Assembly (NCBI RefSeq): GCF_037042905.1
Contig: NC_087251.1
Location: forward strand, 35,148,501 to 35,212,500
DNA length: 64,000 bases
Direction of reading: 5' to 3'
From: Lytechinus pictus
Lineage: Eukaryota > Echinodermata > Echinoidea > Temnopleuroida > Toxopneustidae
The notes under the pieces are model-generated. The model worked only from the letters and a program-made list of their open reading frames with translations. It did no database searches and had not been told where the DNA came from. This document shows positions 56,416 through 64,000 of the stretch, piece by piece; positions within the stretch are counted from its first letter, which is position 1; the number at the start of each line of letters is the position of its first letter. The translations under genes were made by a program, and so were the position numbers.

Positions 56416-59400
56416 GGATTGTTGTGTTGTATGTTTTCATCGAGAAGTAGTTGATTAGGGTGCATGTTTAGACCTGAGATGTTGTTAAATCTTTGTAAAA
56501 TGATAAAATTTATATTTCCTCTGCCCTTCTATCATTACATGGTGGTGTGGTGATGATTGATGATGATTACCATGAATGGCAATGATGATGCCATGCCATG
56601 AATACTACAGAGTGGGATTGGTAATCGACAACATAACATCTATAAATGTAATAATAGTACATTGACCAAATTCAACATTACTGAAGAGACTCCAACCCCA
56701 AGCACCTCTTTAATAGGCAGATTTTTCTGCTGAGACCCCTTAGCAAATGGAAGAAAGCTGCAACAAGTGCATACAGACCACATCACCAGCAAAAATACTC
56801 AAATTTCTTGTGGCCAGAGGCCACTTAGGACATTTTTAGGTCTACATGTATATCAGCCCTCTATCTTTGAACATGAACAACAACAAAATCAGACAAAATT
56901 TTTTGTTGGGGGTTATAAAAAAAGTCAAACAGATTTCTGTGGTCCTAAGATAGGGGAGATTGGGGTTAGTTGGAACGCGGGTTAAAGTTGAAACATTGTA
57001 ATTTTCTTTAACACCTATAAATAAAGTTATGCAATAGTGCCCTCAATTTATTGCTATTAGCAACAACCATCCACCATATTACAGACAACGCATGTGCAAC
57101 AAGCCTGGTGAAGTTAGGAAGGAATGTTTTTTTTTCCACCTTCTGAGTAATTTTTTTTTTCTTTCAGAAATGTTATATCTCAGAAAAGTTTATAGATCAA
57201 GTTGGCCAGTTCGGGGGTATAATAGACACATGTACCAAGCTACAAAATAAGGTTATTAATATGCCCTGGCGAAGTCCCTTTTTTTGCTGTAAGCTTGTAA
57301 ATGTCAGAAAACATAAAGTTTTACAAATCAGAATACACACCATTAATATTTTGAACTTGAAAAAATAAGCAAAAAAAGCTAAAACAATGTAGTAGTACCA
57401 TGCAGTGTTCCAACTTACCCCGTATATGGGGTAAGTTGGAACACTTGATATATGGTCTTGTTCAAGGTGGATTTTTTTCAGTAACCATCATAGAGTTAAA
57501 TAATTTTATGGGTACATTTGTAGCCCTTAGATATTTGCTTTAAGCTGATATTTTGATTGTTTCTTGAATAAAATCTATTTGGACTTTACAGCCATTTTTG
57601 TCAAAAATGTTCCAACTAACCCCAATCTCCCCTATTTAACTTTAAGCAGAGCCACCCGCTAAATGTTCTTGAACACATACAGTACATATAAAACCACACA
57701 CATTACAACATATTTAATTCTTTCACCAATCATTTGATATAAAAAATAATTTAATTTGGCAAGGTGTTACAGATCAAATGATTTGTGGCAACAATCATTG
57801 ATTAATCAACACCTTCTTGACAAAAATAAACATGAACAGCAAACAAAAACGATATTTAATGGCAGTTACAAATACACACTAAACACATTAAAAAAAATCT
57901 GCATCTTCTCTTTCTGATTGACACAATCCTTAAACGGTATCGGTATGTTCAAACTAAAGTAAAAGGATTAATTTCTACAGAAACTTTCACAAAATGGAAC
58001 AAAATCCACCTTAGAATTACTGTATAACAACACAATAACAAAATAACAATGAATTGAAATTCTACGAATGATGAACTGTAACACATTACCTGTATGTTTT
58101 GTTTTGTTCAATGCCACATGTAGTCCATTCCAATCTTCAAACAAAGTAATATTTTCACTTTTGTGCTGAAGTTTAAATGTGTGTTGTTTAGTATTAGCAA
58201 AAGTTTGTGCTCATTAAATAGTCGAGCTCAGCTGTGCAACCATTAACAACAAATGACAAGATGAAATTGATTACTACTGCAAAAACATGAAAATAAATTC
58301 TCAGAAGAAACATATAAAATGGTAAATTGAAAATATTTGAATAACCTTTATTGAAATGGCAGAAAATGTTATTTTACTTAGAAGGAAACATCATGAATTC
58401 TAAGCAAATAGTGGTAATTCAAAACATACAGGAGTTGAGATTGTGATGTTCAAGTTTGTACATAAATAAACAGGTATCCATATGGAATGCATAGACAACA
58501 ATCAATGCAGATTATATTATGAATTGATCATATTTCTATTAAAAAGTGCACACTAATAGCTTGCTACTACTAAAAACAGGTTTAGTTATTCATTTATAAT
58601 GTATTTTCTTTCCCTAAAAATCTGGATTTTGTCAAAAAACTGTAATAATGCAAACTACACTTAACATATTTGTATATCAACAATTTACAAATGGATTGAT
58701 AGAATACATGGATCTTTTTTATTTTGTATGTTTCTACAGCAGATATTTTGCCAAAACTATTCATAACTTTCTAGCTGAAACTTGCAACTAGTGATAGTCA
58801 TAAGGCAAATATCTATATTATTTCTAATTTTCATGTAAAAATGAAATTTTCGAAAACTGTCTCTTCATATCAGAATAGCTCTTCCTCTATACATGCTTGT
58901 AAATCAAGGCCTACCGTCAAAATTGGGGTGTGGGAGATGCAAAAAAAAATGAATAAATAAAAGAATTTAATAAAGTGAGGATTGCATACAGTTTCAACAG
59001 CTTTTTCATTGTACATGCACTTGATGCTCTTCATCTTATTCTTTGAATCTGTGAGGGTTTAAAAACACAGTTCATTCATTTTGACTATCTAAATAGAAAA
59101 AAAAAACACTAAAATTCAGTTGAATTTTACAAAACAAATTCCAGTAGAATACATGTAGGCCTATTGTACATGTAAATATGAAATAAGTGAGAAAAAAAAA
59201 TCAAAAAATTGAATTAAACAAAATGCAGTTTAAATAAATCCAACCCAATCAAATCAGAACTCCTACTCACTGGCATTTCTGAACATTCTATGATGAAAAA
59301 TACAATGTACATGGTTTTGAATACCAATTATTGGTTCTCAATACAACCTACAATGGCAGGGTCATTGTACATACATGCACATGAAAATGAACTCTCCTGC

Positions 59401-60277
59401 CACTATATGTAAATTTATAAGGGTGAAATACAGTACTATCATAAATTTAATAGCATGTACATTAGAATAAGCAATCAAGTTACCTTTTAAAAAAACAAGG
59501 TCATGCCTGAATCATTCAGTAATTTTCCTCCATGCCCAAGTTAAATTTCACTGCATCCCAGTGAGAAGCTTATAATAAACAGTCTGAAAGAACATACAAT
59601 ATCAACAAGGAATGTCATCAATGTGAAATGCATAGAACTACATGTACTAAGTGAACATGAAGCTAATCTAACATGTAGTTTGAGTTTTAAATTGCAGTTC
59701 AAGAAAATATCCTCTCATCATCTACTCAAATTGACATGCATTGACAATGTTCACCATCACTTTAAACAAAAATGGATGACCATCATTTTGTACAAGGAAT
59801 CCAGTCCTTCAATAAAAATTATACTTTTACCAAAATCAATGTACATGTAGCAGATATATGATTTAATCTGGATGGGTGATATTTGTTAAAGGCACTTGTT
59901 TACATATCAATACCTTGATCAATTGACCCATGATAATAACAGGTTACCATACATGTAAATTGTATTAAACATAACATCATGTATAAAATCATTACAACTT
60001 AATATTTTGATAATTCCAGTAACTACATACTTATTTCATTTATTACATGTACATACATACTTATTTCGTATGTAATGATACCCCTTTAAAAAGTTTCTGA
60101 AAAATAAAATTAAAAATATCTTTTGTAAAAAAACCCCACCAAAAACACCCTGGACCCGGAAAACAAAGGAGTGAAAAATATTAACTTTTTATATCATTAT
60201 AGTATCTTGCTTTAATACATGTTACTCATTAGTGATTTTTTCAAAGTAATTTAGAGCAAAAATGTGTTTTCCCATTG
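56416..60277. other. Intergenic region and likely 3' UTR of C6orf120
   Basis: The region lies between two convergent genes. It holds the transposon-like element at 56950-57635. The AT-rich stretch from about 58.3 to 60.3 kb is probably 3' UTR of the - strand gene: TTTATT, the reverse complement of AATAAA, occurs near 58346 and near 60040, so either could mark its end. No other gene is seen. Confidence 0.45.
56950..57635. mobile_element. Non-autonomous DNA transposon, 27-bp perfect TIRs
   Basis: The left end begins taggggagattggggttagt and the right end is its exact reverse complement over 27 bp (56950-56976 and 57609-57635). TA at the outer ends fits a mariner-type TA target. Inside, 'gttccaacttacccc' and 'ggggtaagttggaac' form a further hairpin near 57409-57443. 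No transposase ORF is present. Confidence 0.87.
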
Positions 60278-60790
60278 CTAAAGTGCTATATCTAGTACAA
60301 ACTCCAGAATTTTGAGGAGAAAGAGCCATCCCGGATGTTCATCCTCTTCAGGAGTATCAAATCGATGAGGCTCTGGAAAATTAGCATCATTCTGTGCAGC
60401 ATCCCGGGTATCCAAATAGACAGAACATCTGAACCTGGTTTCCGGGTACCTCGGGTGTCCATAAATCGCTATGGCAGTGGGCCGTTTGAAGCTCTCAGGA
60501 ATATCCACATAGTCTTCACCGCAGGTAACAGATTTAAAATCATAATCTTCAAAACTGGGCTTGGAGTTGGCCTGTGACACATAAATATCTGCATCTCCTG
60601 ACAGGGTTTCCACAAATATTCTCACATTGCCCTGTCTAGAAAGCTTGAAGTAGCTGTAGTTCCCGGGACCGATGTCATCAACAAAGGACTGAAGAAGGTA
60701 AAAGTAGCTTTCCGGTTCCATTGAGAAGCATCCGCGGATCTCCAGAGATACAGCATACATAAGCAGCAATGCATACTTGAAGAAATTCAT
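60278..60790 (-). CDS. C6orf120: C6orf120 (UPF0669) homologue, secreted protein
   Basis: A complete intronless coding region of 170 residues. The start is the ATG at 60790-60788, which has A at -3; an upstream in-frame TTG (60799) is not a credible start. Residues 1 to about 22 (NFFKYALLLMYAVSLEIRG) form a signal peptide. The core GPGNYSYFKLSRQGNV, LSGDADIYVS and YGHPRYPETRF matches the conserved blocks of the vertebrate family (GAGNYSYLRL, LKGDADLYVS, YGHPSHLES, recalled from memory). Asn-Tyr-Ser at 44-46 is an N-glycosylation sequon; Cys 90 and Cys 122 probably form a disulfide. The C-terminus (155-170) is hydrophobic, as in the family. The human protein is secreted and reported to influence T-cell apoptosis; its biochemical function is not settled. 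Human C6orf120 is about 190 residues; this one is shorter in the acidic region before the C-terminus. It is convergent with the matrix gene. Confidence 0.93.
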   Translation of the reverse strand: MNFFKYALLLMYAVSLEIRGCFSMEPESYFYLLQSFVDDIGPGNYSYFKLSRQGNVRIFVETLSGDADIYVSQANSKPSFEDYDFKSVTCGEDYVDIPESFKRPTAIAIYGHPRYPETRFRCSVYLDTRDAAQNDANFPEPHRFDTPEEDEHPGWLFLLKILEFVLDIAL

Positions 60791-60858
60791 TTTGATCAAG
60801 GCTACACAAAGTGCATCTCCCTATTGGGGTAATGGGATGCAGCATTCAAGTTGCAGAT
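60791..60858 (-). other. 5' UTR segment of C6orf120 with intron acceptor
   Basis: Read on the - strand, tttttcttcattttaattctag directly precedes 60858. This is a strong acceptor 68 nt upstream of the ATG. The matching donor is probably TTTG|GTAAGT with the last exon base at 62292; a second good donor (CCT|GTAAGT) ends at 61915. Confidence 0.6.
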
Positions 60859-61555
60859 CTAGAATTAAAATGAAGAAAAATAGGTATTCAAAAAATATAT
60901 AAAAATGAATTCAAACCAAAAAACTGTAGCTTATGATGGGGGCCCTACATGTCTGCACACCTGAAATTCAATTTAAGATTAAATCTGAATTTCTTTTTCT
61001 TCCACAAAATATTTCAGTTGATAATGTTCCTTGTATTCTTATGAGTGAATGTGCCCAAAATTTTGGGAGAAATGTATGATTTTCTTGGAAAAAACCTTGG
61101 TTGGTAATTTTCAGATTGAACACAAAAGTAGTGCCACTTGTCTGTGCATCCATTCACTTTACACAAGATTCAGGGATTTTGACGAGAAAGGCTGCATTTT
61201 GAGGCTGTTACATCGATTGCCTGAAATTCAATAATTTCCCATCATTTTGAGTCAGATTTTTAAAATAATATCTCGGGTGTAAGGTTTGCAGTCGTTGCAT
61301 ATCTTCTTTCAATAGAATCGTGCAGATACATGTGTGCGCAGACTTGGGGGACCTTACCATACAATAAATATGGAATGTAAGATTATCCGTCTCTCTCTCT
61401 CTCTTGTATCAGAGATCGCTGATATCAGTTCAACATAACTGGAGACACTTTCTACATGCATGAGTTTTTATAACTAGAAATGTTGCTGAGCTGAGAAGGT
61501 AAAATTTAATGAGAAACATATCATGATTTAACATCAGAACCTTGTTTGTGCGTAT

Positions 61556-61740
61556 CCCCGGGGGGGGGGGGGAGGCACTCAAATTATTTTTTGATGGGGA
61601 TATGCCTCACGAAACCCTGAAATGGGGGTCTAAGGAACTGACCACAAGGGAACTTGGGAACTTAATATATACTGGGCGGTGTGAAAAACAGGGTCTACAG
61701 AACGGGATCGCGGTACAGTGGGTACGGAGGAGGGGGGGGT
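61556..61740. repeat. Dispersed repeat with poly-G edges
   Basis: It runs from 'ccccgggggggggggggagg' through 'gatggggatatgcctcacg' to 'ggtacggaggaggggggggt'. It resembles the G-run family at 45567-45903 in general design. I recognise the internal text only as a common marine-invertebrate repeat. Confidence 0.45.
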
Positions 61741-62845
61741 AGTCTATCCGGACCCTTTTCTGCTTTTTTTTTTTTGGGGGGGGATGAATCGCTCTGCTCC
61801 ATCTCAACTTGAAGTGTTCATTCAGGAAACTTTTTCTTAATTTTCATACGAGATCAAGGTTCACAATCACTAGAGGTATTGGTCAGAAAATTGGGATCAT
61901 CCAAGTTTACTTACAGGGACTATCTCGGTTTTGAAAGATTTCTCCACACAAGAAATCTAGGAAAGTTCAATCTCCTGTCAAGTGCCGAAACCATATGTAA
62001 CATATCAGGTTTCATAACAAGATTTTTGGAAGATGGCAAGTCGTGAAAAATAGACGGTGAACTGGGGGGAATTGAGGTCACTGAATCTATTTTTAGCACT
62101 CTCAATCGTAATTGCCATCTTTTATAACCTCGTACATAGGATGAGTGGTCCCGCAGGCGCAGGGCCCCCATGGGTGCATCTCTGCCGCCGTGTACAGGAA
62201 AATTGAAGGCACGGCGCATTCAACAATACTAAACATTTCCCGCAAATTTAATAAGACGATTTACAGAATGAAGTCCTCCTACGAAACTTACCAAACGATG
62301 TGAAGTCAATTCCTCCTAATATGATGAATATCCCTCAAATAGCGTAATTTAAGCGTTGATTTTTCTTCTCGTTGACAAAATACGGCCCAACCTTGCGAGT
62401 TCTCAAATTTTTTCGTCTAATGAGCGAAAGAGGGCGCGCGATTTATCTTAATATCAAAGACACTACAAGGGAAAGACTAGACACAAAAACTATCTTACAC
62501 GTAAATCGATGCAAAGCGTTACACGAAGTCGGCAAAGTGTCCAATCTGTTTACTGTAAAGACTTTGGTGGAACGTTAATTGACATGAAACAATTTTCTTT
62601 ATTTTTTTTTAAATTTGTCATTGCTTTGAATATTTTCCAAAAAGTATTATCGTCAGCAAAAATAATAAAAAAGTACGTTTTTTAAGTTATTGCATTTATT
62701 GGTGTCTCTTTTTTATCAAACAATCATTGGAATTGCGCATACAATGAATCAAGAATCTAGTTTTAAAAATACCGACAAGCTCAATTAAGGTTGTGAACTG
62801 TATTAGCGCCAACAACAACCTTCCTTTTATTTCCGTGGAAGAAAC

Positions 62846-62870
62846 ATGCGAAGTCACTTTCCAGGCCGAG
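62846..62870 (+). CDS. Possible first coding exon of an unknown gene
   Basis: An ATG at 62846 opens MRSHFPGR and then meets a strong donor, gccgag|gtaagc, in phase 1. It would lie divergent to C6orf120. No further exon is in the window that I can tie to it, so this is only a candidate. Confidence 0.2.
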
Positions 62871-63106
62871 GTAAGCAATTTTGCTCTTTTTTGTTGTCCT
62901 TTTTAAATAAAAAAATATGTTAAAAATTGAAAATGGAACGCTTTTCACCAGAAAAAGCCCTGGTGAGTAGCGGAATGGGTTTTCGGCTAACATCACTCTC
63001 TCTCTTAGGTGATCCCTCCACTGTTTTGGAGATTCTAAAATCTCATTCACGTTATGAAGTGATGTTAACGACAACTCTAAAATCCATCGCATAAACGTGT
63101 TGGTTG

Positions 63107-63132
63107 TGCGAGGTTAGTATACTAACCTCGCA
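63107..63132. repeat. 26-bp perfect palindrome
   Basis: Centred between 63119 and 63120: tgcgaggttagta followed by its exact reverse complement. Confidence 0.9.
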
Positions 63133-64000
63133 ATACGTGTGAGTGGGCCCAGGGTACATGTAACTGTAAGTGAAAAAAAATATTGTCCTCATAACTAATA
63201 AGGCATAAACAGTAGATATACATGATTTCCTTGTTTTCTGGGACAATCCCAATTTTCTGACCAGTGCTTCTACTGACAACAATCAAAGTAAAAAAGTCTG
63301 AAAGACAAAGTAAGATTAGAATCTCATTTAGTAATTATCACAATGAATCATCATCATCATGCCAGGCCCAAGCCAAGGGCAAGGCACTGTCTGTCAATTG
63401 TCTTGACTCAATGACAATGTGCTTCTCTCTCAGTCTCAGTCAGAGTCTCGATTGTCTCTCTCTCTGAATAGTAGGTCTAAGCCATACCATTTTTATTTTA
63501 TTTTGGCAGGAGTACATGCCAGGCACTCGTAGTACCAATGGCAATGAGGTCCTAACATTATTAAGGCAGAAGCATTTCTGCAGTGGCCAGTGCAGTGCAG
63601 CGCAGGCGGGCACAGAAATATACGCGCCGTGTTCCCCAAGGGCAGCAAGGCCCACATTAAAATAAAGGTATGGGACTTGATTGTAAAATTGCGTAAAAAT
63701 AAACTCGCTGTAAAAGGTTAAAAATATCATTCTCACGCTGTGACATCAAACGATCAAAATAACTCTTAAACTATCAATTATTTTAAACACTCTTCGCAGG
63801 TAAGTTTACCTTCAGACCGTTAGTTTAATGATGAAAATCCAAGAAGATTTTTCAGGGCTCGATATGTACCGTTCAAACTTCAATCGTGACTAAAATAATC
63901 GGCAATTTTTAAAAATTTACCCGATATACTAGTACAAGTTCCTCATGATTGCTTCAACATTTCTAAAATGATCGACAACTTCTACGCATCGTAACTTACC

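Larger units (their letters stand above)
60859..64000. other. C6orf120 5' intron/promoter region and right flank
   Basis: Contains a G-run repeat at 61561-61572 and following, possible - strand 5' UTR exon ends at 62292 or 61915, and CpG-containing sequence around 62140-62460 that may be the promoter. A possible + strand first exon lies at 62846-62870, and there is a 26-bp palindrome at 63107. No gene with a recognisable product is visible past 62300. Confidence 0.4.

Noticed and set aside
61920..62219. 99-codon - strand ORF upstream of C6orf120
   Set aside because: It lies between possible 5' UTR donors, shows no family similarity, and C6orf120 has its own start with a signal peptide.
62372..62578. 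68-codon + strand ORF
   Set aside because: No domain, and it overlaps the likely 5' region of the - strand gene.

Overview
The window is eukaryotic genomic DNA, AT-rich and intron-dense. It looks like a marine invertebrate deuterostome, most likely an echinoderm such as a sea urchin. That placement is an inference from three things: a fibrillin/LTBP-family gene with small phase-1 exons, introns full of fold-back (MITE-like) elements of the type that open with a 'tttcataaagctgttcgtaag' arm or a 'G-run...cggcacatccctgtatgcc' pattern, and tRNA-derived SINE remnants. No species can be fixed from the sequence alone.

From 5473 to 53816 on the + strand lies the 3' part of one large extracellular-matrix gene. 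I can trace 30 coding exons. Every internal exon has AG/GT borders, begins and ends in phase 1, and has a length divisible by three. Joined, they give one continuous frame of about 1313 residues ending in a stop. Its order is TB (8-Cys) domain 1, five EGF modules, TB domain 2, eighteen EGF modules, TB domain 3, then a short tail. TB domains are the hallmark of fibrillins and LTBPs, so the product is probably a secreted, calcium-stabilised matrix glycoprotein. The 5' end (signal peptide, N-terminal domains) lies upstream of the window. A block of EGF modules near the middle has lost the calcium-binding signature and carries an N-glycosylation site at a fixed position. A truncated copy of the TB2 first exon sits 55 bp upstream of the intact exon.

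The 3' UTR probably runs from 53817 to about 56.4 kb, where an AATAAA is followed by GU-rich sequence. On the - strand at 60278-60790 is a complete single-exon coding region for a C6orf120 (UPF0669) homologue, a small secreted protein, with a probable intron in its 5' UTR. The two genes are convergent (tail to tail). The last 3 kb holds the C6orf120 5' region and possible first exons of other genes.

The introns hold most of the unusual structure: at least fifteen inverted-repeat elements, among them a hAT-type element with a perfect 8-bp target duplication, a three-copy fold-back family with one copy nested inside another repeat, a 3 x 114-bp tandem array, long poly-G runs, and several microsatellites, one directly next to a splice acceptor. 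Nothing in the window is prokaryotic, viral or CRISPR-like.
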